This document shows, piece after piece, positions 10,334 to 23,175 of a stretch of 64,000 nt of DNA. The first letter of the stretch is position 1. Each line of letters opens with the position of its first letter. The position numbers were made by a program, and so were the translations under genes. Source of the stretch: Heloderma charlesbogerti (lineage: Eukaryota > Chordata > Lepidosauria > Squamata > Helodermatidae); contig JANEZZ010002679.1 of assembly GCA_026122225.1 (NCBI GenBank), forward strand, positions 496,001-560,000, read 5' to 3'. The notes beneath the pieces are model-generated. The model was not told where the DNA came from. It saw nothing but the letters and a program-made list of their open reading frames with translations, and did no database searches.

Positions 10334-12937
10334 CTTAGGAAGTAAATAATAATAATAATAATTACTATATTTATTTATATCCTGCCTTTTTCCCAATACT
10401 GGGACTCAAGGCGGCCTTACAACGTTAAAACTGCTACAATTAAAACCTATAAATAGAAATATAAATACAACTGTATAAAAGTTAAAAATATAATTAAATC
10501 ATCAATATTAAAATTGTAAAGATATTAAAACATTAAAAGACAACCAGAACAACAAAAATGGTATCCATACGTCGCATTTTCCCAGGTCCAGACTAGTTAT
10601 CCCCAAAGGCCTGCTGGAACAAAAAGGTTTTTGCATGCCTGCGAAAACATATCAAGGAGGGTGCCACTCTCACCTCCCTGGGAAGGGAGTTCCAGAACCT
10701 TGGGGCAGCCACCGAGAAGGCCCTCTCCCGTGTTCCCACCAGGCGTGCCTGTGATGATGGCAGGATGGCGAGAAGGGCTTCCCCTGAAGATCTCACGAGT
10801 AGGCTCATAAGGAAAAATACGGTCTTTCAGATAACCTGGACCCGAGCCGTATATGGCTTTATAGGACATAACCAGCACTTTGAATTGTGCCCAGAAACAG
10901 ACTGGGAGCCAGTGAAGCTGTTTTAACAGGGGAGTTGTATGCTCCCTGTAACCAGCTCCAGTCAGCAGTCTGGCTGCAGTTCTTTGAACCAGCTGAAGTT
11001 TCCGAACACTCTTCTGAGGCAGCCCCACGTACAGCGCGTTACAGTAATCCAAACGGGATGTAACTAAAGCATGTGTCACTGTGGCCAAGTCAGATATCTC
11101 AAGGAACGGGCGCAGCTGGCGCACTAGCTTTAACTGTGCAAATGCACTCCTGGCCACCGCTGAAACCTGGGCATCCAGGCTCAGGGCTGAATCCAGAAGT
11201 ACACCCAAGCTGCGAACCTGTGTCTTCAGGGGGAGTGTAACCCCATCCAGCACAAGCTGTATCCCTATTCCCTGATCTACCTTTCGACTGACCAGGAGCA
11301 CCTCTGTCTTGTCTGGATTAAGCTTCAATTTGTTTGCCCTCATCCAGTCCATTACGGCCAACAGACACCGGTTCAGCACCCCAACAGCTTCCTTGGAATT
11401 AGATGAAAAGAAAAGTAGAGTTGGGCGTCATCAGCGTACTGGTGACACCGAACCAAAAAATCCGGACAACCTCCCCCAGTGGTTTCATGTATATGGTAAA
11501 TAGCATGGGGGACAAAACAGAACCCTGAGGGACCCCCCAAGCCAATGGCCAGGGAGTCGAACAGGAGTCCCCCAGCACCACCTTCTGGGTCTGCCCCTCC
11601 AAGAAGGAATGGAGCCAACATAAAACAGTGCCTCCAAGTCCCATCCCAGCGAGGCGGCCCAGAAGGATACCATGGTCGATGGTATCGAAAGCCGCTGAGA
11701 GGTCCAGCAGAACCGACAGGGACACACTCCCCCTGTCTAGTTCCCAGCATAGGTCATCCACCAAGGCAACCAAAGCTGTTTCTGTCCCATAACCAGGTCT
11801 GAAGCCGGACTGAAATGGATCTAGATAATCTGACTTATCCAGGAATCTCCGGAGTTGGGAGGCCACCACGTGCTCCAATATCTTGCCCAGAAATGGAGAC
11901 TGATACGGGAGACTGGCTGATAATTATCCAATATAGTGGGGTTCAGGGAGGGCTTTTTTAACAAAGGTCTCACCACCGCCTCCTTCAAGCAGGCTGGAAT
12001 TCTGCCTTGCCTAAGGGAGGCATTAACCACTCCCCTTACCCACTCGGCCAGTCCACCTCTGGCTGCCCTTATGAGCCAGGAAGGGCAAGGATCTAGAACA
12101 CACATGGTGGCTCTCACCTCTCCCAGGATCCTGTCCACATCCTCAGGCTGTCCAAATTGAAAAGTATCCAACAACACTGGACAAGCAGGGGCCAAAGTTA
12201 CATCCTCTGGGTCTGTAGCAACTATAGCATCCAAGTCAGAGCAGATCCAAGCGATTTTGTCTGCAAAGTGCTGAGCAAATTGTTCACAGCGGGCTGTCGA
12301 GGGGTTTAAATTATCCTCTTGCGGGCTAGTGTATAAAAGACCCCTAACCACTCGAAACAGCTCCGCTGGATGGCTCTTTACAGATGCAATAGTGGCAGAA
12401 AAAAATATTTTCTTTGCTGCCCGTATTGCCACAGAGTAGGCCTTCAAATAGGCTCTAGCCATGTTCGATCGGATTCACTCCAAATTTTCTGCCAACAGTC
12501 GCTCCAGTCGTCTTCTCACTCGTTTCATCACTGCCAGCTCCCTAGAAAACCAGGGTGCTGGTGCAGCTCCACTTCGTGAGAGAGGGCGCTCAAGAGCGAT
12601 TGTGTCCACGGTCCTGGTCATTTCTCCATTCCAGAGATCGACCAGGGCTTCGACAGAATCACCTGCCAAGACAACAGGAAAATCCCCAAGAGCCATCAGG
12701 AAACCATTCGGATCCATCAGCCTCCTGGGGCGGACCATCTTAATCGGCCCTCCACCCCTGCAGAGGTTCCGTGTGCCAGCAAGTCTAAACCCCACCAGGT
12801 AGGGATCTGTCCATGACAACGGAACTATACAGAGTTCCTCCACTCTCAGATCACTATCACCCCATCCAGCACAGAAAACGAGGTCCAGAGTGTGCCCAGC
12901 AGCATGGGTGAAATAATTCACGGTGAAATAATTCACA
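10334..12937 (-). mobile_element. L2-like LINE with target-site duplication
   Basis: A reverse-oriented non-LTR retrotransposon of about 2.6 kb. Minus-strand frames in order are: the endonuclease C-terminus (12937-12475, AGHTLDLVFCAGWGDSDLR), the linker and start of reverse transcriptase (12462-11821), the RT core (11878-11399, LLDLSAAFDTIDHGILL and GVPQGSVLSPMLF; YADD in an overlapping frame), and the RT C-terminus (11379-10597). Each is separated by a frameshift. The 3' UTR ends in an ATT-type tail at about 10345-10365. The 10-bp flanks GCTTTATTGT (10324-10333) and GCTTCATTGT (12938-12947) look like a target duplication with one mismatch. A 15-bp perfect tandem duplication lies at the 5' junction (12907-12936). 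It is inactive through frameshifts and 5' truncation. Confidence 0.88.
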
Positions 12938-13100
12938 GCTTCATTGTAGAGATCCTGTGCAGTATTGGTTTGGTTAGAAAGGGAGCTGGTTTCCCATCCC
13001 TGTGTTCTCCCCTCCCCTCTTTCCCAGCACAAGCATGTGTGTGTCTACTTAGAAGTAACACCCATTGTGTTCAATGAGGCTTGGGGCTCGTTGGGAGGCT
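12938..13100. repeat. right half of the LINE-split repeat
   Basis: GAGATCCTG, GGAGCTGGTTTCC, CCCTGTGTT and TCTTTCCCA occur in the same order as in 10087-10150, left of the LINE. The end (ACTTAGAAGTAACACCCATTG) also resembles the short GCAATCC-type MITEs. Confidence 0.5.
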
Positions 13101-16100
13101 TGTCTTACAAACGTGCATAAGGGGAAGTAACTAGTTCGTACTTTCCTTACGGAGCCTGGAGGGCAGGGGAGCTTCTCTTATTGGTTGAGCAGCCCCTGCC
13201 ACTCAGATGACATTCACTCCAACCCCCAATCCCCCTGCCCCCAGAAGTAAGTTATGTGAAGCCACTTAGAATGGTGCGATGTACACCCTCCTGGAGCCCT
13301 GCCCGGACCAAAAGCGGCTCCTACAAAAATGTGGGTAGCCACTCCTCCCTTATCCTTCCGTTGTCATGGAAACAGGGCCCTGGCAGGGAGGGATGAGAAA
13401 ATGTTATGTATTTGAGACCAGCAAGTGCTTTCAACAAGAAGCATCATATTCTATTGTTACATTCTACTACTTTGGAATGTTTTTCAGTCCAGTGGCTAAT
13501 ATTATTAGACAAACCGAAAAGCTGCCTTCTGAAAGGCACGCCATTATGACTTTTAGTCTGAGCGAATCGTTTCGGTGCAGCTGAGCACACACTCCTTATT
13601 TAAAGAGAAGGCTGCACACAGAAGCCAGTGTCCCTGGCTTCCATGTTTCAAAGGAGGCATTCATTGGTGATGGCAGGTCACCTTTTTTTTGTCCTCAGCT
13701 CTGCAAACATCGGACTTTGCATTCCACAGCCTGTATTTGGAGTCTGTGAATGGAAACCCATTTATTTTATTTTAAAGCCTCGCTCACTAAAGCCATGCAG
13801 AACCTCACTCAGTCGATCAAAAAATGATCCCACTCGATACAACTACTAAGTTTACATTCGCTAAGCACGACTGTAAAATTAAAAGCAGTGGAAGAGAGAA
13901 AACAGTCAACAAGTTATAAAGGAAAAAGAGGAAAAAAGAAGTTGTTGTAGTGGTGCCCTCCTGGCCTTGGGGAAAAAAAAAAGAGTACAGTTTGTTTTTC
14001 AGGATAGTGGATCCAAGATTCTGCATGGATGACATTGCAGGAGACAAACCACATCATTGGTTTCAGAGTGACAGTAACAATCTGCAGTCTTAACAGTCAT
14101 AATACAGGGTGGGAGATACCGTGAGGGAACCAAAGAGAAAGGGGACAAATCCTTTCCAGCGTGTGCCAGGGCGGTACAGTTCAACCAACCAACCTCAGGC
14201 AGCAGCCAACAGTGTTTAGCGTGAATTAATATCATCAGTGGCCTTCATTTCAACAGGATACTGCTGGCTATTTTCCAGGCACTATTATTATTTATCACCA
14301 TCAGTGTGCTTCCCAGAGCGCAAGAGGACAGGTCTCTGCCCCGAGGAGCTTCCAGTCTAAAATTCAACCATGTGAAAGAGCAGTGGCATCAGCCCCATGG
14401 AATTTGAGCCTGTCCTTTTCCTCTTTACTGTTCAGTCCATCAGCACTTGCTGGTAAGCACATCTTACTCTCCCCAGCCCACACTCAACAGCAATTCACAG
14501 TGGCACTCTTGCCAGTGCTAAGCCATGCACACCAGCCCTAGAGGGGGATGGCTTCTAGATCAGAGGAAGCAGCTCCCTAAATCTCTCTCGGGGGCGGGGG
14601 GCTTTAACTGAAAGATGAGATTAAAGGGGGTGCTCTGAGTTTTGTGAACTAAACAAAAAATGTGACAAAATTATCAAAATTTCAATCCCTGCATCTCCAG
14701 TGAAAAGGATTAATGGCAGGTAAAGGGAAGGACTTCCTTTCACCACCCACCTGGCTCTTGGATTCATCAGTTGTGTACACACTTCCGAGCCTTATCTTTG
14801 TATCCATAAGGGCTAGAAACTTGATGTTGGTTTTTTTAAATGAAAACTGAGATTCTCAGGAAGATGATTTCTGTGCCTAGTATTACATTTTGCATTCTCT
14901 CCCCTCACCTCCCCACACTTATGTACAGTCATGGAACACACACACAGCCCTGATCAAAGCCTTGAATTCCCACATTTGTTAGAACAGACATCGACTGCAT
15001 CCACTCATACCCTTCTGGGGATAGTAAATTGCTTGCTAATGAAGATCAGAAGACTTATCATTAGAAATGAGCTACAACAGTATCCCTCCATCCAGGGACA
15101 AGCCAATTAGAGAGTCAAACAGCATGCCTTGCTTCTGATCTAACGAACTGTGATTGCATTTGTTTTCAGCAACATCTGTGCTTGTTAAGATTTTTTGAGT
15201 ATTTGATTGCTAATGACAGAAATTGACAGCAAAGCCAGCCTGTGCTTAGAGAAAGAGGGTACTGGGAGGCAGACTTGGCGTTTTCTCCTGCAACAGTATG
15301 AAGACTTGATGCCAGAGAACACTGACATTTATTTTAATTTTGGATGACTTGACATATATAAAGTAGTGGTCCTGGCAGTGGAGTTCTGAAGATATTGGAA
15401 AAGACACAGACTTGTAGATTTGTGGAGAAAGGGTGTGATCGGCAGAATAAGAGAAAGGGGAGGGTCCTTGGAAGGCCCATGACTGAACTTTTATGGGGTT
15501 GGTTGTTTTTCCAGTGCAGAATACATGTTTTAAAAATTGGGAATTACAAGCCTGTGGTGCAGCTTGGGATGTTTCAAGATAGCTTCTCTTTATCAAAACC
15601 AGCTGAAGAAAGGAGACATCATGGGAGCCCTGGGCAGAAAGGAACCAGAACCAGACATCTTTTTAAGCATTAATCTTTCATTTAATTTTTACAAGAGATG
15701 CATAATAGATAAGGTGAAATATTTTATTGGACCCACTTCCATTGGGTGTCTGAACGCACTAAAGTTTCAAGGGTGAAGAGAGAAGTAGGATTTGCATTCC
15801 TCATTCACAGTATGAGCCCAGCTTTCCAACTTGCCTTAGGCCTGGTCTGCACATGCAGCATAATGAGGTGGCAGCTGAGGCCTGGGGTGGTGGACCACAT
15901 AAAGATAGGTAATACATATTTATGAATGCTCCCCTAGGTTTAGGGGGGGAACCCTCAGAAACACATCTCTACAAGCTAAGAAAAAAATAACCCCAAACAG
16001 TACCACACATTGTAGGTCTGATAAAATCATTCTCTCTGCTGTGCTACTTATTTAATCGCAGGGAATTTTCTCATGGGATAACACGCACAGAAATAATGCC

Positions 16101-16375
16101 ATCCTCACCTACAGTCAGAAGCAGCTTTTTAGCAAATAAGGTGGTGTATAAATGTTAATATAATAATAACAATGTGGCATTGCCCACTTTACTACTTCAT
16201 TTTTCTTCTTGAATAGATAAGGTTTTACACATATATATGTTCTAGTAAGTCAAATGTTGCAACATCCCTCAGTCTTCTGTCCCCGCCACCCTTGTGACTC
16301 AGGCAGGCTGCCTCTAAAAAAAAAAAAAAAAGGCAGGCAGCATGTATATGTGTATTTGGAAATGGATTTATCCTT

Positions 16376-16416
<41 letters not shown>

Positions 16417-17711
16417 CAAGCAAAAAATATCTCGGTATTAGCGGGAATGTGTGTTAGAGGTATAACAAGGCCAAGTCAACAGGTGCTTTCCAGAGCCGGC
16501 CGTTTCCCATACAAGTTGCACTGCTCCAAAAACCAGAGATTGTTTTTTCCAGAGTTCACCCAGGAGAGCAATGAAGGTGCTATGAAACTGCCCCCACCCC
16601 TCTTAAAATGTTACCCCTATTTCCACCCTTTGGGGCTAGAAAAAATAGCAGTTTCCCTGATTAAGGCCAGCAGAAACAGCTTTACCTCATATTTATCTTG
16701 TATTCTCATAAATGAATAGGGCAGGATTATATGCCAATATAGTCAGAGGGACAAAGGCTGATTTAGATCAGGAAAAGAGCAGGGAAAGGGGTTAACCACA
16801 CACCCCTTTCCCAGCACTGCTGCTTCAATCAAAATCAGTCTCCAACAGCTTCTTTAAGGTTAAAAAAACATTAAAAGACAGGAAATCCAGTCACAGATCT
16901 CCTGCTGACATCCGTTTTGGCTTTTAGGGGCAGAAAATAGCACCAGCTCTGGAATCTGTTGCCTGAAGAACCAGCTTCACGAACAACCCGCCCTCTTATG
17001 TTTTGGCTTCATTGCCCAACTTCAGTGTGAGCCCTAGCAACGCATCCTTATTTTATTTACAAATACTCAGTTGCATATAAATAGATATGCAAATAAATAA
17101 ATAGATAAAGGGAATCACCTATTTTAGATGCCCTGCTTTCCTACCTACCCCCACCCTCTCTCTGACTCTGTATGGTTTTCAAGGGTATGTTCACGAAAAT
17201 GGGGGAAAATAACATCAGTAATGTAAGCACAAAAAGTAAACATAGATACCTATGCTGAAAGATTGTAGTCCAAATTCTAATTTCATGTGACAATCATGGA
17301 ATGCCCTTTGATTGTTTGCTGGTGAGTGAGGTTAACAAGATGGAGAGCATGGAATATTTCTGGGTGAGTTACCCACCAACATAATTGCGGCAGAATAGAG
17401 AGAGAGAGCTTAAAATGCCATTATTTTGGAAACACAGTGCTGGCAGTTGGCACTGCCTCATGTTCTTCCACAAAAATGCAGCTTCTTGAAACACAAGAAT
17501 GCCAGCAGTCAGATGCATAAAAAGGATCAGGCAGTAAGTGCAACTTCCATACGTGCAAAGTGGGCATTGAAAATCTAGCAATATATTGACAGTGATTAAA
17601 ATAACATTGAGGTATGTTATGTTTTCCTTCTCTATTTGGAATAGCTAGAATAGTTTTCAAGGTTGTAAGTGAAACACAGTTATCGGCTTGCTGGGAGACT
17701 GAGAGTGTCAT
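13101..17711. other. intergenic, no gene seen
   Basis: About 4.6 kb without a recognisable exon. The contents I can name are an L2-type 3' remnant near 14277-14360 (GCCCCGAGGAGCTTCCAGTC), an A-run at 16315-16331 and a GA microsatellite at 16381-16412. The 125-aa ORF over the GA tract is a repeat artefact. Confidence 0.4.
16381..16412. repeat. (GA)n microsatellite
   Basis: About sixteen uninterrupted AG units. Confidence 0.95.
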
Positions 17712-18165
17712 AACAGCATAAGAGCCATGTTGGATCAGACCAAGGGTCCATCTAGTCCAGCATTCTGTTCATACAGTGACCAACTAGCTGTTGACCAGGA
17801 ACCCACAAGCAGGACACAAGTGCAACAGCATCCTCCTGCCCATGTTCCCCAGCAACTGATGTACATAGGCATACCATCTCAGGTACTGGAGGTATCACAT
17901 AGCCATCAGGGCTAGTAGCCATTGATAGACTTCTCCAGGCATTTGTCCAATCCCCTTTTAAAGCCATCTAAGTCAGTGGCCATCACTACATCTTGCGGTA
18001 GCGAATTCCATAGTTTAACTATGTGCTGTGTGAAGTACTTCCTTTTATCGGTCCTGAATCTCCCACTAATCAGCTTCATGGGATGACCTCAGGTTCTAGT
18101 ATTATGTGAGAGGGAGAAAAAAGTCTTCCTATCCACATTCTCCACACCATACATAATTCTGAGCA
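17712..18165 (-). mobile_element. interspersed repeat with residual coding, unknown class
   Basis: A diverged second copy lies at 43800-44105 (GGGTC..CC, CCAGCATT.TGTTC, CCACCTAAG). The minus strand reads protein-like in pieces (VKLWNSLPQDVVMATDLDGF, then DGYVIPPVPEMVCLCTSVAG), with stops between. The family is widespread in reptile genomes as I recall it, but I cannot name it with certainty. Confidence 0.5.
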
Positions 18166-18721
18166 TACATAATTCTCGTCCTGCGACACACTGGGCAGAG
18201 GCAGCTGGGCGAGCGTGCTGAGCATGGTTTCCCTGCCCGAGTGAAGATCATGGCCTCCAGAGCCAGCTTCTGAGGGATGCAAGAGAGTTTGGGGGGTAGT
18301 GGCTGCAGCCCAGTCAGGGAGAACCTGCTTGGTGCCGGGTGGAGGAAAAGGGGGAGCAGGTGAGGTAAAAGTGAGCTTGGAAGTGGGAAGAGGGCTGAAT
18401 TTCTCAGATTGGTGGGTGAGATCACTTTTGGGAGGAGGATGGTGTGTGTGTGGAGAGCATGGTATAGCCCTTTTTGTACAGGCAGTGCAGCAGCACCTCA
18501 AATAATAATTAAAAAACTCCCTGCTGTGTAGAGCTATTGGGCAGAATGAAGTGGTAGACTGAGAGGAGGTGCTAGAATCTTTTTGCTTGGCTTCTAAGCT
18601 GTGCTTTACATACCTATTCAGAAGGAAGCCCAATGAGTCAATGAGACTTACTCCCAGTAAGTGTGTATACAATTGCAGCTTAAATGGCATTGTTTGCTAG
18701 CTCCTATAAAGTGCAGAATTT

Positions 18722-18912
18722 TAGAAAACCAGGTTCAAATCCCCCTCAGACTCACAATCTGTGGGTAGTGGTGACCACAGGCCACTCACACTGCTTCTCA
18801 GCCTTACCTACTTCACAGGTTGTTGTGTGGATATAATTGCACGGTGGAAAGGGAAAGCCATGTACGTAGCCCTGACATGCTTGGAGGAAAGGTGGAATAA
18901 AAATGGAATACA
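18722..18912 (+). mobile_element. tRNA-derived SINE (MIR/CORE-like)
   Basis: It contains a box-B-like GGTTCAAATCC, then CTCAGCCTTACCTAC, CACAGGTTGTTGTGTGGAT and the 3' end TTGGAGGAAAGGTGGAATAA. The same order is seen at 37960-38152. The 5' box A region is poor or missing. Confidence 0.6.
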
Positions 18913-19007
18913 GTAGGTCATAGCTGGAGGCTTCCATGTTTGTATGGTTAGGATTCAGTGATGTAAGAGAAAGTAAGCTCTTACATTTATATAGTACATT
19001 AGAGGAT

Positions 19008-20160
19008 GAAAGTAAAAGCCAGATCTATTAAATAAAAAAATGGATCCTGATGATTTCATATGGCTTTTAAAGGGAACACCCCACCACCCAATGACAGAGC
19101 ACATCTGCCCCCACAGACTGAAACATAACAATCATGGATCCGGCACTTGTAGGCACTGGAACAGCATAAAAACAAGGATTTGAGGCACAGATCCTCATGA
19201 TTTCATATGATTTTGAAAGGGGACAGCCCCAAAACCACAATAACATCACAGAACCCATCTGCCTCCATGGACTGGACCATGAAAATCACAGATCTGCCAC
19301 TCATTGGCACCGCCAAAACACAAAAACATGGATCCAAGGCACGGATCCTCCTGATTTCTAAAGGGAAAATCCTCCAATCCACCATCACATCACAGAGCAT
19401 GATAGTCTGTCTCCACAGACTAAATCATGAAAATCATGGATCTGGCACTTGTTGGCGCTACTGCAGCACAAAAAACTGGATCTGAGGCACGGATCCTCAT
19501 GGATCCTCTGCATTTTGCCAGGGATGGGCAGCTTTGGATTCTGCCCACAGTTCAGGAAGTTCAACCCAGGACAGCCTCTGGTCAGATATTGTCTGGTTCA
19601 GTCAATGGTCACAGATGTGTGTGTGTGTGCTTGATTGTGGTTTGGGGGGATCCTTTGTAAAAATGCAGTGGATCTGTATCTTGGATCTATGTTTTGTGCT
19701 GTGGTGATGCAGTGAATCACTAGATGCATGGCTTTTCTGCTACAATCCCTGGCCACAGATATGTTTTGTGATTTAATAGTGAGTAGTGTGGTATTCACTG
19801 TTAAAATCATGAGGATTCGTGCCTCGGATCCACATTTTTGTGCTGTGGTATCGCCAATGTGTACCAGATCCATGATTTTCATGATTCAGCCCATGGAGGC
19901 AGATCTGCTCTGTGATTTTATTGTGGTTTGGGGAATTTTCCCTGCAAAAATTATGGGGATCCATGAGGATCCGTGCCTTGCAACCACAATTTTGTGCAGT
20001 GGCAGAGCCCACAAGTGCCAGACCTGTGATTTTCATGGTTCAGTTCATGGAGGGAGATGTGCTCTGTGTTTGGATGGTGGTTTTGGGGGTGTTCCCTTTA
20101 AAATCAAATGAAATCATTAGGATCCATTTTTGATTTCATGGATCTTTTACCCAGTCCCCC
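19008..20160. mobile_element. fold-back element of ~150-bp repeat units
   Basis: A long imperfect inverted repeat. The left arm has direct units beginning GATCCTSATGATTTC near 19043, 19190, 19343 and 19492 (period 147-153 bp). The right arm carries the reverse complement of the same unit, with boundaries near 19811, 19967 and 20120. The arms converge on a non-repeated centre at about 19510-19640. Each unit carries CCACAGACT/CCATGGACTG, AAAATCATGGATC, GGCACTTGTAGGCAC and CACAAAAACA motifs. The outer ends match (GTAAAAG...AAAATGGATCC against its complement). The repeated peptides read from it (MKIMDLALVG and the like) come from the repeats, not from a gene. A partial copy lies at 29955-30240. 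Confidence 0.75.
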
Positions 20161-20184
20161 ATTTCATAGTGGAGATGGCCTCAG

Positions 20185-20450
20185 CCATCTATAATTTGGT
20201 AGGTGGCTACCAGAGAAAGGGCCTTTTTGATGGTGGTGCCCAAATCGTGGAATTCCCTTCCGAATCATGTTTACAAGCCACTTTCATTAATATTATTTAA
20301 ACATCTGGCAACATCTATGCTGTTTTCTTGAGATTTTAGTGGCATTTAGTTGCTTTTATAGTTTTGGTTCTTCCCCCTGAAATTAGTGTTGATCTTCTTG
20401 GATGCTTCTATTTCTGTTTTATCTGCAGCTTTTGTTCCTGCACTGACCCA
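20185..20450 (+). mobile_element. L2-like LINE 3' fragment
   Basis: The plus strand reads like the RRAF..VAP..WNSLP C-terminal block of the L2-like LINEs, broken by frame changes and followed by UTR-like sequence. Confidence 0.5.
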
Positions 20451-21690
20451 TGTGGGTAGGTAATTGTTAAGTATATGCTTCACCCTAAAGCCATCATAAG
20501 CTCTCAGCTAACTTTATTTGGAGACCAAAGTATAAGTGTATAGGATTATAGCCAACATTACACCAGCATAAAGTGACAAGAGTCGGTGTTCTTCCACTAG
20601 TGGTTGCAATGCCTTGTGCAAAACTTTGCAGAACAGCTTGTGCAAGAGAAATAAAAGCATTGGATTTGACACTTGCCTTACATAAGAATGAAAAATGGGC
20701 TACTGCAAAGGCCTTTGTGCTTGCAGAATGACACTACTGGAGTGCAAAACATACAAAGTACAGGAGCAAGCAACCCCTTTGAAAAGGAGGCCTCCTACTC
20801 TGCTAGATGCATGCACAAAGTTCACATATTCACTCTAAACAGGAAGTTATCCATTAAAACTACAGAATTGTTCCATACAGGACACTACTTTGATTCCACT
20901 GCTATTGTACCCATGGGGGCACATGATAAGTTGTGTGAGCAGCATGCTATGAAATCCAGACATATTTTAACGATGCCAATGCAAATTGTACTCAAAGAGG
21001 AACTGTATTGGTGCACTTGAAATCCACCAGACAGTTTGCATATATTCAGATTTGGCAGAGGATAGCCAAAAAAGAGCATAAGTGATATTAGACTTTGCTG
21101 GATGATGAACCTGCAGCTAAATTAATAGCTTTGGAAAGTATTGTGGCTGGGCAAAGTCTAAGAGAAATACTGGAGGAGTGAAAATCCACTCATAATACAG
21201 CAAGGTATAGAATCAGTTTAATTTTGCCTTTGTAGTAGGTTTCCTGTGTTGTTGTAATGGATTCGGAGCCATCCTGCCCACTGAATAAGGCTGGCAACAG
21301 CAGATGGCATCCTCAGGCACCAGTCAGGGTCTAATATCCTCGTGGGACCCACTGCAGATGCTTGCCATCCTCCCCTCCCCCCAGTCTTTTTCCTGGCCTG
21401 GCACTCTGAGCAGCACCAGGTGGCTGGTTCTAGCCTCCCTTTTAATTTCTCACAGTGCTGTTGTGTCCCTCTGAAGCATTGAAGGACATTTAAAGGATAA
21501 CTAGACCCAATTGCCCAGTGCTCCCACCACAGCCAGGTGAGCCCTGCCCAAGGCCCACTAAGAGAGGAGGAGGCTTTTTGACCACCCATAAACTTGGAGC
21601 TGGCCCTGCCATGTCCTTCTGCTGATCCCCCTTTCCCATACCCTTGATTGTCTCCTCCGGGGCCGCAAATAAGGAGTATGGTGGGGGGAG
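20451..21690. other. intergenic, nothing recognised
   Basis: There are ORFs up to 123 aa but none has a family signature. No repeat structure is clear. Confidence 0.35.
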
Positions 21691-21945
21691 GCAGCTACAC
21701 TGAGTTGGATCCAGGATCTGCCTTCTGCAAGAGGCAGGGCTCCACTCACAGAAGATCCCTCCAGCTGATTTTTGGGGATCCCCCTCCTCCCCACACACCA
21801 CAGCTCACCCCATTCAGCAGGATCTCCTGACTCTGTGTAGCATTTTCATGGGACCAGAGGGGCTGCCATCGGAAGTAGGACACTGAGAAGTCCACATCCA
21901 CCAGTGCAGTTGCTCACGCTTAAATCTGGATCCAACCCACTACGT
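21691..21945. repeat. interspersed repeat, copy 1 (GGATCCAGGATCTGCC family)
   Basis: Shares ordered blocks with 24280-24515: TGGATCCAGGATCTGCCTTC, AGGGCTCCACTCA, CACACCACAGCTCACCC, ATTCAGCAGG.TCTCCTG and TAAATCTGGATC. The ends TGGATCCAG and CTGGATC suggest a short inverted terminus, hence a possible MITE. Confidence 0.6.
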
Positions 21946-22925
21946 CCATGGCGTCAGTATCTCTGTCGTTGGCTTGGGCTCAGGTTCTCCACAATTATTC
22001 CCGAGGTGTTAAATGGTGTGGCAGAGAAACCCTTTGGACTCTCTTCCTATCCTGCTTTGGATACATTCTCAGTGATTCGGTATTAATCCCACCCTCACTC
22101 CCACCAACACATAGCTGGCTGCCCCATCACTGTGCAGTAAGCAACTCATATTTTTTGAGCTGCCCCACAAAAGTTGAATTCAGGGGAAATATTCTCGGAA
22201 GAATAAGGACTCAGTAAACACATGTGCAGAGCAGATAGAAATTATCACAAAAGTTTTGCAATGGAAATCACATCCACCCCTTTGTTAAAAGCTATTAAGT
22301 GAAATGAGAAGTAGAAGCAACACAGCAGCCTGTTGTTTGCAGGGGCAGAAATTCTATGTAATAATCAGGGAGAATGAAGCCAGTGGCAATATTGCAGAAC
22401 TGCATACTCCAGGAAATTTTGTTCTTCAAAAAATAAATTTCTCACGGTTGCAATTGTAATAAGAGACAAATCATTACTAATTTCATTTTTGCATGCCATT
22501 TTGATGGAACAGGGAATTTTTAACTCATTTATCTGCTTGCATGGAGTGGAGAATGGATTCTCAGATGGTTTTAATCTATTGTGAGAAAATCTTTTCCAGC
22601 TTGTCCAATCAGGATACTAATTGGTAAATGTCTAAGATTGTCATTAGTTCTGCCTTCCCTATACAAACTTTCTGTTGCACAAACCATAAACATCAAAAAG
22701 GAGAAACCAATTTTAATTCTTGATTGCAGAATATGTGTTTACTTTTTTCTTTCAGTTCTCTGACTCAGCTGGTTTTTATATATAACTTCCTGGGGGGAAA
22801 AAAATCATATTTCCAGTGTTGTGCTCTGCCCAATTAGTTTCCTGTACTTTTCAGCTTCACTAACAGATCACACCATGCGCAATCAGCGTAGAATAACTAC
22901 TAGCCTGAGGGTCCATCCTTTAAGC

Positions 22926-23175
22926 CAGGGATGTCTAACCTCTTTCAGTCCAAGGGACAAATTCAATTTTAGAGAAGCTCTCGAGGGTCGCATTCCAATG
23001 GTGGGTAAGGCAAAAGGGGCAAAGATGCCAGCAAACCACCAAATGATTGGTGGTTGGGGGAACAGGGATAGGGCCAGGGGAAAGGGGCGTGGTCATCTGG
23101 AGAACCCAGGGGGAGGCAGATTGGAACCTCAGGTGGGCCAGATTTGGCCCGCAGGCCTAAGGTTCAACACTCCCG
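22926..23175. mobile_element. hAT-type MITE with perfect 8-bp TSD
   Basis: The 250-bp element begins CAGGGATGTC. CTTTAAGC flanks it at 22918-22925 and again at 23176-23183, a perfect 8-bp duplication typical of hAT transposons. It is related to the element at 53999-54323 (shared CATTCCA.TGGTGGGT, GGCGTGGTCA and TTTGGCCC). Confidence 0.85.

Noticed and set aside
16342..16719. 125-aa ORF with an RE repeat
   Set aside because: It is driven by the GA microsatellite and has no family features.
18076..18690. 204-aa minus-strand ORF
   Set aside because: Low-complexity Ser/Pro/Thr sequence overlapping a repeat family, with no domain or splice context.
19598..20036. ORFs with repeated MKIMDL/MKITGL peptides, resembling a tandem-repeat protein
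   Set aside because: The peptide repeats are translations of the 150-bp fold-back units, in both orientations.
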